From Rhodanobacteraceae bacterium (GTDB lineage: Bacteria; Acidobacteriota; Terriglobia; Terriglobales; Acidobacteriaceae), in contig JANXWZ010000084.1 of assembly GCA_025350865.1 (NCBI GenBank), positions 1 to 37,916 on the forward strand: a stretch of 37,916 nucleotides of DNA, written 5' to 3'. A program made the position numbers and the translations under genes. Under the pieces are notes generated by a model. That model was not told where the DNA came from, did not search any database, and worked only from the letters and a program-made list of their open reading frames with translations. This document shows, piece after piece, positions 1 to 7,247 of the stretch. The first letter of the stretch is position 1, and each line of letters starts with the position of its first letter.

Positions 1-435
1 GCTATAGGCTTCCAGAGCCCCGCCACCGTAAACGTCGCTTACGACGGCGCCGAATCCGCTGAAAGGAAACTTGGAGAAGTGTTGCTCGTAAAACTCAAGA
101 ATTGGGGCATAGAGCTCGGTCTGATCGCGCATTTCATCCGCGCTCATGTGCATGCTCCACACTCTGTATTGGCGGCCGTGGATATTTTGCGAGAACGTTC
201 GATATGGCGCGGCCGAAATGCTGTAGTACGTGACGGGCAAATCCATCTGATACTCGGTAACACGCTCGTCGGGCAGGTTCTGGGTTTGGACTAATTCACC
301 CTGAGCAACCGCCGTCCAGTCCTTGGGTCCGTGGATCTTGACGTGGTACGTGGCGGGCTGGCGTGCGATCTGACGAGCGGAAGCAAAGGGCGGTGAAGCA
401 GCCTGCTTTCCGCCGGATTGAGTTTGTGACGACAT
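1..435 (-). CDS. M1-family aminopeptidase-like protein, partial (C-terminus beyond window)
   Basis: The minus strand is open from an ATG at 435 to the window edge, giving 145 residues. The last visible residues, DVYGGGALEAYS, fall where M1 zinc aminopeptidases carry the GxMEN-type substrate-binding motif, and the preceding stretch (VTYYSISAAPY, then LEFYEQHFSKFPFSGFGAV) reads like the end of the M1 N-terminal beta domain. The HExxH site would lie outside the window. The oddity is the start: no signal peptide is visible and the protein seems to begin in the middle of the N-terminal domain, with an in-frame TGA four codons upstream. A GTG at 441 is an alternative start. A hairpin with arms CCACCGG/CCGGTGG (438-444 with 457-463) covers the start region. 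Either the 5' part is lost or the family has a short form. Family assignment is moderately sure. Confidence 0.5.
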   Translation of the reverse strand, partial: MSSQTQSGGKQAASPPFASARQIARQPATYHVKIHGPKDWTAVAQGELVQTQNLPDERVTEYQMDLPVTYYSISAAPYRTFSQNIHGRQYRVWSMHMSADEMRDQTELYAPILEFYEQHFSKFPFSGFGAVVSDVYGGGALEAYS

Positions 436-600
436 TTCCACCGGTCAGGTAACCACCCGGTGGAGTACCGACTAGCCATGCCAGATACCGTTTCGAGTGA
501 TTGTGACCCTATTAAAGCGGAGCTACCTTGAGATTGCTGATGAAGCGGGGGAATCCCGGCGAGTCACATCGTGTAGCTAAATTCACACAGAGGGACTGAA

Positions 601-781
601 ATGGAAACGTCATTGCAATGCGTTAGACATATCGTCACTACTGTCGATGGCTATGTCACTCGATGTTCCCGTCGGATTCTTCTTGGTCGGTCTCAGGATC
701 GTTGGTGCCTTCGAGACGTTCGCGACCGAGGTCAGCGCAAAATTTACGAGTATTGGCACCACCATGTACACCAACGTCTAG
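601..781 (+). pseudogene. Flp-type pilin-like small gene, apparently frameshifted
   Basis: An ATG at 601 follows a good ribosome binding site (AGAGGGA, about 6 nt upstream). The first 17 codons read METSLQCVRHIVTTVDG, similar to the N-terminus of Flp type IVb pilins, which run into an acidic-Gly cleavage region. In that frame the sequence then becomes unlike a protein. One base further on, in frame 2, it continues with a hydrophobic stretch (VPVGFFLVGLRIVGAF, from 653) and a Flp-like amphipathic tail (ETFATEVSAKFTSIGTTM), stopping at 781. Joined, the two parts give about 60 residues, the normal Flp length. A strong terminator follows at 800. The frameshift near 645-655 may be real decay or a sequence error. 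Similarity is judged by eye and is weak in the membrane segment. Confidence 0.4.
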
Positions 782-799
782 TCGCGCTTTGGTGCCAGT

Positions 800-845
800 A
801 GTGGCGTTGTCCCGGGGGGAGCTCGGAACAACGCCACTTTTTTCT
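800..845 (+). terminator. Strong intrinsic terminator after the pilin-like gene
   Basis: An 11-bp perfect stem (AGTGGCGTTGT at 800-810 with ACAACGCCACT at 828-838) is followed directly by a run of six T and more pyrimidines. The T-tract is only on the plus strand, so it terminates rightward transcription arriving from the small gene at 601-781 and insulates msrP. Confidence 0.85.
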
Positions 846-952
846 TCCATGAACAATTCTGACTTAGCAAGTCAAAGTTTTTGTAACTCAATCGCAGTGT
901 CGTAGTCTTACTGATGAGACGGCAAATCCCGCCATCTCCAGAGGACTGGACC

Positions 953-1918
953 ATGCTCATCCGCAAGACGCATCTTTCCGGCGAGAACATCCCTTCGTCG
1001 CAGATCACGCCGCTCGAAGCCTTTCACAGCGCAACGACAGATCGCCGCGCATTTCTGGCTCGTGCGGGAGTTCTAGCGGCAGGCTCTGCGGCTGCCAGCA
1101 TGCTTCCGCGCCGGGCGTTTGGGATGGAACCCCTGAAGACTGTGTCGGGGCAGTTCTCCACGACCGAAGCGCAGACGCCGATCGTTCGCGCGACGACCTA
1201 TAACAATTTTTATGAGTTTGGCGTCCCGAAGGACCAGCCGGCCAAGAATGCGCACACCCTGAAGACCCGCCCGTGGACGGTTCAGGTGACGGGCATGGTG
1301 AAGAAACCGCAGACGATCAACATCGATGACCTGATCAACTATCGCCCGGTCGAGAGCCGTGTTTATCGGCATCGCTGCGTCGAAGCGTGGTCGATGGTGA
1401 TTCCGTGGGACGGCTACTCTTTGTCGGAGTTCATCAACTTCTGTGAGCCACTGCCGAGCGCGAAATATGTGGCGTTCATCTCGCTCTACGACCGCAAGCA
1501 GATGCCGGAAGCTCCGGATGATTACAACTGGCCGTATCACGAGGGCCTGCGCATGGACGAAGCGATGCATCCGCTGACGCTGCTTACCTTTGGTGCCTAC
1601 GGACAGACCCTTGCGAACCAGAACGGCGCGCCGGCGCGCATCGTGCTGCCCTGGAAGTGGGGCTACAAGTCGGCCAAGTCGATTGTGAAATTTCACTTTA
1701 CCGACAAGCAGCCCTCGACGCTGTGGAACGAAGCTAACTCCAACGAGTACGGCTTTTATTCCAACGTGAACCCGAAGCGCGGGGTCCGCTACTCGCAGGA
1801 GCGCGAGCGCCGCATCGACAGCGGCTTCCCGCACGAGATTCCGACGCAGATGTTCAACGGCTATGGCGACCAGGTAGCCAGCCTCTACAGCGGCATGGAC
1901 CTGATGAAGAATTACTAG
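953..1918 (+). CDS. msrP: Periplasmic methionine sulfoxide reductase catalytic subunit MsrP (YedY)
   Basis: MsrP reduces oxidised methionines in periplasmic proteins using a molybdopterin cofactor, with electrons from the membrane haem protein MsrQ. The 321-residue product has a Tat signal (Arg-Arg at 31-32, then FLARAGVLAAGSAAASM). The motif HRCVEAWSM places the Mo-ligand Cys at residue 142. The ATG at 953 is preferred to the one at 914 because AGAGGA ends 7 nt upstream. msrQ begins 5 nt after the stop, so the two are co-transcribed. Length and motifs are those of the family. Confidence 0.95.
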   Translation: MLIRKTHLSGENIPSSQITPLEAFHSATTDRRAFLARAGVLAAGSAAASMLPRRAFGMEPLKTVSGQFSTTEAQTPIVRATTYNNFYEFGVPKDQPAKNAHTLKTRPWTVQVTGMVKKPQTINIDDLINYRPVESRVYRHRCVEAWSMVIPWDGYSLSEFINFCEPLPSAKYVAFISLYDRKQMPEAPDDYNWPYHEGLRMDEAMHPLTLLTFGAYGQTLANQNGAPARIVLPWKWGYKSAKSIVKFHFTDKQPSTLWNEANSNEYGFYSNVNPKRGVRYSQERERRIDSGFPHEIPTQMFNGYGDQVASLYSGMDLMKNY

Positions 1919-1923
1919 ACACG

Positions 1924-2643
1924 ATGCCCAATCGCCTCGTCCCATACATCAAGGCGCTAGTCCATCTCCTATGCCTCGCGCCGTTCTTCGTGGAACTCAA
2001 CCGGTTCCGCACCGGCGCGTTCGATCTTGAAGCCGACCCCGTCGCCTCCATCACCCACTTCACGGGGGATTGGGCGTTATGGCTGTTGCTTGTGTCCCTT
2101 GTCGTGACGCCGTTGCGCCGTCTGCACCCCAGCCTCTCGAACCTGATCCGGTTCCGCCGGATGCTGGGGCTGTATGCCTTTTTCTATGCCAGCCTGCACC
2201 TGCTCGTCTACGTCCTGCTCTTCTCGGGGTACGACATCCAGATGGCTTGGGACAGCCTCAAACACGGCCAGGTCGCCAAGCTGTGGAGTCTGTGGCTTAC
2301 GGTATGGCCCGGCGTGGTCGACGACCTGACGAAGCGCCGCTTCATTCAGGTTGGGCTCTTTGCGTGGGTCATCCTGCTGGCCCTGGCGGTTACGTCGCCC
2401 AACTTTATGCTGCGCAAGCTGGGCGGCAAGAATTGGCAGCGGCTGCACCGGCTGGTTTACGTTGCCGCCATTGCTGGCTGCATTCACTACTGGTGGCTGG
2501 TCAAGGTGGGGGTCAAAGCCCCGATGAAGGACACCATCGCCCTGACCCTTCTTCTGCTGGCTCGCATAGGTTGGACGATCCTGAAGCAGCGTCGTGAACC
2601 CATCCCAAACGCCTCCAAAGCCGCCCAACCCGCCGAGGCTTAA
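1924..2643 (+). CDS. msrQ: Haem-binding membrane subunit MsrQ (YedZ)
   Basis: This 239-residue polytopic membrane protein of the ferric-reductase-like family passes electrons from the quinone pool to MsrP. Several hydrophobic helices are visible (for example WALWLLLVSLVVTPL, YAFFYASLHLLVYVLLF, VGLFAWVILLALAVTS). His residues lie in the expected places: SLHLLVY, WQRLHRLVY and GCIHYWW. The start lies 5 nt after msrP with no clear Shine-Dalgarno, which suggests translational coupling. A degenerate copy of the window's palindromic repeat lies about 12 nt after the stop. Confidence 0.93.
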   Translation: MPNRLVPYIKALVHLLCLAPFFVELNRFRTGAFDLEADPVASITHFTGDWALWLLLVSLVVTPLRRLHPSLSNLIRFRRMLGLYAFFYASLHLLVYVLLFSGYDIQMAWDSLKHGQVAKLWSLWLTVWPGVVDDLTKRRFIQVGLFAWVILLALAVTSPNFMLRKLGGKNWQRLHRLVYVAAIAGCIHYWWLVKVGVKAPMKDTIALTLLLLARIGWTILKQRREPIPNASKAAQPAEA

Positions 2644-2654
2644 TCTCCACGGTT

Positions 2655-2686
2655 GTCATCCTTCGCGAAGCGGAGGACCTGCTTTA
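2655..2686. repeat. Degenerate copy of the interspersed 3'-end repeat
   Basis: The sequence GTCATCCTTCGCGAAGCGG, then AGGACCTGC, resembles the other copies (GTCATTCTG...GAAGC...GAA.CTC.GTAGT) and begins 12 nt after the msrQ stop. It can fold around TTCGCGAA. Divergence is considerable, so membership of the family is tentative. Confidence 0.4.
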
Positions 2687-2755
2687 GCCCTTCAGTATCC
2701 GTCCCTGGCGCAACTAATACCTTCACCCAAGGTTCTAACAAGGGGAGGCTTCCCC

Positions 2756-4867
2756 ATGCGCGCAGTTATCCGAGTCATGTCCATTGCATTGCTGGTTGCC
2801 CCGATGTATGCCCAGCAGTCCGACCAGGCCCCGGACCCCAGCGCGGCTCCGGCTGCGCATAAGGCGACAGCGCAGCTGAAGCTTCCGCCGTCGAAGATCG
2901 CTCCCAAGGTTCCGTTGACGCCGCGAGAGCGAGCCGTTCAACTGCTCAACCGGTTCACCTACGGACCGCGTCCGGGCGATGTTGAGAAAGTCCTCACGCT
3001 CGGGGCTGACAAGTGGTTCGAGCAGCAATTGAATCCTGCAGCGATCGACGACTCGGCGCTCAACAAACGCCTCGCCGACTATCCCACGCTCAACCTGTCT
3101 CCTGAGAAAGCCCTGACAGTCTTCCCCGACCGAGGAGTGATCCAGCAGGTCGTGGACGGCAAGCGGCCTTTCCCGGCGGACGATCCGCGGCTGCAAAGTG
3201 TATACGATGTGCAGGTCTACAAGCTGCAGCAAGAGCAGGAAAAGATTAGGCACACCGACCAGCCCGCGCCCACCGACGAGGAAATCGCCACGCAGAAGAA
3301 AATTGATCAGGCGACCGCCGCCCGAATCGCCGGAGAGCTGTTTGCCCTACCCAAAAAGGAGCGAATGGCCGCCCTCAATGCGATGCCGGTGCCGGACCGC
3401 ATCGCCTTTGCTGGCAATGCACCCGGCGATCAGCGGAACATCCTGAACAACGACTTCAGCCCCCGGGAACGCGAAACACTCTTCGCAATGCAGGGCGGCG
3501 TCGGCAGCAGCTACCGCATCTATGACGAGCTGGCGCAGGCGCGCATCCTGCGGTCGGTGCTGTCCGAGCGCCAGCTTCAGGAGGTCATGACCGACTTCTG
3601 GTTCAATCACTTCAACGTCTTCTTCAGCAAAGATTCCGACCAGTGGTACACAGCCGCCTTCGAGCGCGACGCCATCCGTCCGCACGCCCTCGGCAAGTTC
3701 CGCGACATCCTCCTCGCCACTGCCGAATCCCCGGCGATGATGGTTTATCTCGACAACTGGCTCTCCATTGGCCCAAAGTCGGTCGCCAACGGCGTTGACC
3801 CGAAAAACCCCAACTCCAAACCCGGTAACCATGGCCTCAACGAGAACTACGGCCGGGAGGTCATGGAACTCCACACCGTAGGCGTCAATGGCGGCTATAC
3901 CCAGGCCGACGTCACCCACCTCTCAGCCATCCTCACCGGCTGGGGTGTCGATCGCCCGAATCAGGGCGGCCCCTTCCTCTTCGACCCTAAAAAGCATGAG
4001 CCCGGCCCCAAAGACTGGTTCGGCTACACCATCGACGACCAGGGCAAAATCCTCGCCGGCCCACAACCCACCTTCCCCCCCGCCCTCGGCAATGTCCCCG
4101 ACGGCATGAAGCAAGGCCTCGCCGCCCTCACCCTCCTTGCCAACGCTCCGCAGACCGCGCACTTCATCTCCTTCATGCTGGCCCAGCGATTCGTGGACGA
4201 TGAACCGCCGCCCGCTGTGGTCGACAAGATGACCGCGACCTACCTCTCCACCGATGGCGACATCAAAGCGGTCCTCCGCGCCATGATCCAGTCGCCGGAG
4301 TTCAACTCGCATCGCTACTTCCGCAACAAGGTGAAGATGCCGAACGAGTTCTTGGCCTCGGCCTTCCGCGCCACCGCGACCGATCCTCAGAACCCCGGTG
4401 CCCTTGTCAACCTGCTTGCCAACGCGCTCGGCCAGCCGCTGTACAAGAAGCTCGAGCCGACGGGCTACTATGTGACGGCCGACCACTGGATGAATACCCA
4501 GGCTCTGCTGGCGCGGCTGAACTTCGCCGATCAGCTAACGCACAACCACTTTGCTAACCAGAAGTTCGACGCCTCCCGGGTGCTCGCCCTGAGCCTGATG
4601 ACCGACCGGGACGCCAACATCGCCTACCGGGAGTTCGCTAAAGCCCGTCCGATCGACGTCTCCACTCCCGTCCCCGGCACCCCCAACTCCGGTCAGGATG
4701 TCGCCCTCCGCGTCCTCGAAGGCAGTCTCATCGGCGGCGAAATATCGTCCGCCACCAGCGCCTTCATCCATAGCCAGATGGCCGAACAAACCACGGCCAA
4801 CTCCACTGACACCCTCAACCTGCTCACCGCGCTCCTCCTCGGCAGCCCCGAGTTTCAACTCCGCTGA
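2756..4867 (+). CDS. Secreted DUF1800 domain protein
   Basis: The 703-residue product starts at an ATG preceded by GGGGAGG (2741-2747). Residues 1-22 form a signal peptide (MRAVIRVMSIALLVAPMYAQ), so the protein is exported. The segment LTPRERAVQLLNRFTYGPRPGDVEKV is the typical opening of DUF1800 proteins, followed by the conserved regions FWFNHFNVFF and NENYGREVMELHTVGV. A long internal charged segment interrupts the first helices. The biochemical function of the family is unknown. It is usually found next to a DUF1501 gene, but none is present here, so it stands alone. A repeat copy lies one nucleotide after its stop. Confidence 0.85.
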   Translation: MRAVIRVMSIALLVAPMYAQQSDQAPDPSAAPAAHKATAQLKLPPSKIAPKVPLTPRERAVQLLNRFTYGPRPGDVEKVLTLGADKWFEQQLNPAAIDDSALNKRLADYPTLNLSPEKALTVFPDRGVIQQVVDGKRPFPADDPRLQSVYDVQVYKLQQEQEKIRHTDQPAPTDEEIATQKKIDQATAARIAGELFALPKKERMAALNAMPVPDRIAFAGNAPGDQRNILNNDFSPRERETLFAMQGGVGSSYRIYDELAQARILRSVLSERQLQEVMTDFWFNHFNVFFSKDSDQWYTAAFERDAIRPHALGKFRDILLATAESPAMMVYLDNWLSIGPKSVANGVDPKNPNSKPGNHGLNENYGREVMELHTVGVNGGYTQADVTHLSAILTGWGVDRPNQGGPFLFDPKKHEPGPKDWFGYTIDDQGKILAGPQPTFPPALGNVPDGMKQGLAALTLLANAPQTAHFISFMLAQRFVDDEPPPAVVDKMTATYLSTDGDIKAVLRAMIQSPEFNSHRYFRNKVKMPNEFLASAFRATATDPQNPGALVNLLANALGQPLYKKLEPTGYYVTADHWMNTQALLARLNFADQLTHNHFANQKFDASRVLALSLMTDRDANIAYREFAKARPIDVSTPVPGTPNSGQDVALRVLEGSLIGGEISSATSAFIHSQMAEQTTANSTDTLNLLTALLLGSPEFQLR

Positions 4868-4868
4868 G

Positions 4869-4903
4869 GTCATTCTGAGCAAAGCGAAGAACCTCAGTAG
4901 TCC
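4869..4903. repeat. Interspersed 3'-end repeat, plus orientation
   Basis: GTCATTCTGAGCAAAGCG, then AAGAACCTCAGTAGT, starts one base after the TGA of the DUF1800 gene. It is the reverse-complement orientation of the copies at 13810, 24083 and 29451, with a degenerate central palindrome. Confidence 0.6.
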
Positions 4904-5007
4904 TTCCGACATCCCACATTCATCGTGTTCACCTCCCGAACATTCAAAGCCACTACCTCCCGCATCTAACCTCGCAGCGCGCTAAACTCGCGTGGGAGAC
5001 CCGAAGA

Positions 5008-5625
5008 ATGTTAGACATACAAACTGACCCCACACCCGGCTTGGAACAAGCCACCAACCCCCTCACCCTCTTCGACGAGTGGCTAGCCGATGCTTCCGCG
5101 TCCGAGTTGAACGATCCCAACGCTATGTCGCTGGCCACCGCAACGCCAGACGGCATGCCCTCCGTCCGCATCGTTCTGCTCAAAAAGCGTGACGACCGTG
5201 GCTTCTCCTTCTTCACGAACGGCCAGTCCCGTAAGGGAGGGGAATTGCGCTCCAACCAGCGCGCTGCCCTTTGCTTCCATTGGAAATCGCGACAGCGCCA
5301 GGTCCGCGTCGAAGGCACCATCACTGAGGTTGACGCCGCCGAGGTCGATGCTTACTTTCTTCGCCGTCATCGGATGAGCCAGATCGGCGCATGGGCGTCG
5401 CAGCAAAGCCGCCCGCTAACTAGCCGCGAGGAGCTAATGGCCCTCACCACGGAGTACGAAAAGAAGTTCCCCGACGATGTGCCTCGACCACCCTACTGGA
5501 CCGGCTTCGTTCTGAAACCGGAGCGCCTGGAATTCTGGCAGGAACGCGACTTCCGCCTGCACGACCGCTTCACCTTCACGCCGAATGGTGAAGGCACCTG
5601 GAACAAACAGAGGCTCTTTCCATGA
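5008..5625 (+). CDS. pdxH: Pyridoxamine 5'-phosphate oxidase
   Basis: This FMN enzyme oxidises pyridoxine/pyridoxamine 5'-phosphate to pyridoxal 5'-phosphate, the last step of vitamin B6 synthesis and salvage. The product is 205 residues, the usual length. It contains the FMN-binding segments SVRIVLLKKRDDRGFSFFTN and QVRVEGTI, and near the C-terminus the family signature LEFWQERDFRLHDR, ending in RLFP. A GGGAG lies upstream of the ATG. It overlaps the following EcsC-family gene by 4 nt (ATGA), so the two are probably translationally coupled. Confidence 0.96.
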   Translation: MLDIQTDPTPGLEQATNPLTLFDEWLADASASELNDPNAMSLATATPDGMPSVRIVLLKKRDDRGFSFFTNGQSRKGGELRSNQRAALCFHWKSRQRQVRVEGTITEVDAAEVDAYFLRRHRMSQIGAWASQQSRPLTSREELMALTTEYEKKFPDDVPRPPYWTGFVLKPERLEFWQERDFRLHDRFTFTPNGEGTWNKQRLFP

Positions 5626-6443
5626 CGTCACCTGTCACTCAACTTCGCATTGTGCCAGCGCTCTCGCCGCAGGACATGTTTGATCTGCGACTGGCAGTCG
5701 CTAACCTTGAAGGCAGCAGTCTTGCCGTCACGCTCGCCAACAAGGTGGGTATGCCGGTGGAGTCGTTGATGCGGTTCCTTCCTCAACGCGCCCAGTCTTC
5801 CATTGGGACCGCTGTTGACGCGGCTTTGCAGCAGTGTCTGCGGGTTGCGCTTGCGTTCAAGCCCAACTCCGGAGGCTCTAACTTCAGTCGCGGTTCCCAC
5901 ACGTTCACGACTGCAGTCACCGGCGCGGTCGGCGGCTTCTTCGGTCTTCCGGGGCTTGCGGTGGAACTGCCGATTACGACAACCGTGATGCTCCACTCGA
6001 TTGCGGGGATCGCCGCCAGTCAAGGGGAAGACCTCTCCAATCCGGAGAGCGCCCTAGCCTGCCTGGAGGTTCTTGCCCTTGGTCCCGAAGGCAAGCGCGG
6101 CGAAGCTCTCGAAAGTGCGTACTACGCCACCCGCGCGGCGCTCGCACAGGTGGCCCGCGACGCCGCAGCCTACGTCGCCCAGAAAGGTCTCGCCAAGGAA
6201 GGCGCTCCCGCGCTGGTGTCATTTCTGTCTAGAATCGCGGCGCGCTTTGGGATCGAAGTGAGCGAGAAAGCCGCAGCGCAGCTCATCCCCATTGCCGGAG
6301 CCGCCGGGGGCCTGGCCCTCAACGTCCTGTTCACCAACCACTTCCAGCGCATCGCCTTCGGACACTTCACGGTCCGGCGGCTGGAACGCAGATATGGGGC
6401 GGAATTCATTCGGGCACAGTATGAGTTGGTTCGGAGGAAGTAA
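5622..6443 (+). CDS. EcsC family protein
   Basis: The 273-residue product matches the EcsC family in layout: an alpha-helical N-terminus (VANLEGSSLAVTLANKVG), a Gly-rich central helix region (TAVTGAVGGFFGLPGLAVELP) and a C-terminal GAAGGLALNVLFTNHFQ followed by FTVRRLERRYG. The family takes its name from a gene of the Bacillus ecs transporter locus, but its biochemical role is not known. No signal peptide is seen, and the two Gly/Ala-rich segments could associate with membrane. The start codon overlaps the pdxH stop. The function here is unassigned. Confidence 0.8.
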   Translation: MTSPVTQLRIVPALSPQDMFDLRLAVANLEGSSLAVTLANKVGMPVESLMRFLPQRAQSSIGTAVDAALQQCLRVALAFKPNSGGSNFSRGSHTFTTAVTGAVGGFFGLPGLAVELPITTTVMLHSIAGIAASQGEDLSNPESALACLEVLALGPEGKRGEALESAYYATRAALAQVARDAAAYVAQKGLAKEGAPALVSFLSRIAARFGIEVSEKAAAQLIPIAGAAGGLALNVLFTNHFQRIAFGHFTVRRLERRYGAEFIRAQYELVRRK

Positions 6444-6445
6444 TT

Positions 6446-6695
6446 GACGCGGATAGGGCGGATGAAAACGGATATGAGCGGAGCGGGACGGGTCGCAAAG
6501 GTACCCGTTGGCTTGAAATGCAAAATACAGAGATTCTTGACGGTTACCGCGAATTGAACCGGTCCGCATGATTGGGGAATCTGGAGATGCTGATTTGGCC
6601 AGAACGACGGCCTGTTGGGTTGTCGACGGCTGCTTTGGAGCAATGAATATCGCTCTGCATCTTTTCTATCCGTCTTTTTCCGTCTTATCCGCGTC
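6446..6695. repeat. 250-bp element bounded by 29-bp imperfect inverted repeats
   Basis: The arms at 6446-6474 and 6667-6695 agree at 24 of 29 positions when one is reverse-complemented (both contain GACGCGGATA and ACGGATA). The element fills almost all of the space between two convergent genes. Inside is a smaller hairpin (ACGGGT...ACCCGT, about 6488-6509). No convincing coding sequence is present. It resembles a MITE or other non-autonomous element; target-site duplications were not evident. Confidence 0.6.
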
Positions 6696-6704
6696 CGTCA
6701 CTTC

Positions 6705-7232
6705 TTAGTTCGGCACTGACCATCCGATGCGATCCAGGGCCAGCGTAATCGTATCGGTTGCGTTGCCGCTTGCCTCGTGTGCGAGCGTCGGGAAGGCCGC
6801 CTGAACCTCCGCTGATTTCGCCCACATCGGCATGTCGTGCAGCTTGTACTGGTACGTCACCTTGGTCTCCGTGAAACCATTGGCCGGAGCAGGAGGCGTG
6901 TTGCTTACTACCGCCGTCGCAACGCGGAAGCCGTAGCAAAGATGCGCGCCCGCGGCCTTGCCGGTTGCTGTCTGCGTGTAGCGCGAAACATGGATCGAAA
7001 GATCGCGGCCAGCCTCCAGAACCTGCGAGGCGACGAGCGTATCCAGTTGTTTAATCTTGGCGGTGTCGCTTGTCGCGTAGGGGAACGAGGTGTTGCTGTC
7101 GAGGAGGCAGTCCGCGTGATCGGGCAGATACTTGTTGATCGTAGCCAGATAGTTCTCGGGCGTCGGATCGGTAAGGCTCTTGCAACCCGCGAACAGCAAT
7201 AGACAAGCGGCGATTAAAATCGTTTTCTTCAT
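6705..7232 (-). CDS. Uncharacterised lipoprotein
   Basis: The 175-residue product has a clear lipoprotein signal: MKKTILIAACLLLFAGC, with lipobox LFAGC and the modified Cys at 17. The mature part is polar, mixed alpha/beta in appearance and contains two further Cys (CLLD and HLCYGF), which could form a disulfide in the periplasm. I do not recognise the family. It lies 15 nt downstream of the RNB-domain gene and is probably co-transcribed with it, although a membrane lipoprotein and a ribonuclease share no obvious job. Its 3' end abuts the inverted-repeat element. Confidence 0.8.
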   Translation of the reverse strand: MKKTILIAACLLLFAGCKSLTDPTPENYLATINKYLPDHADCLLDSNTSFPYATSDTAKIKQLDTLVASQVLEAGRDLSIHVSRYTQTATGKAAGAHLCYGFRVATAVVSNTPPAPANGFTETKVTYQYKLHDMPMWAKSAEVQAAFPTLAHEASGNATDTITLALDRIGWSVPN

Positions 7233-7247
7233 AGATTCTTTAGATGC

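Noticed and set aside
1073..1945. Minus-strand open frame of 290 codons
   Set aside because: Antisense shadow of msrP; Arg- and Val-rich with no motif.
2594..2755. Extended N-terminus of the DUF1800 protein
   Set aside because: The upstream extension overlaps msrQ and hides the signal peptide; the ATG at 2756 has a strong ribosome binding site.
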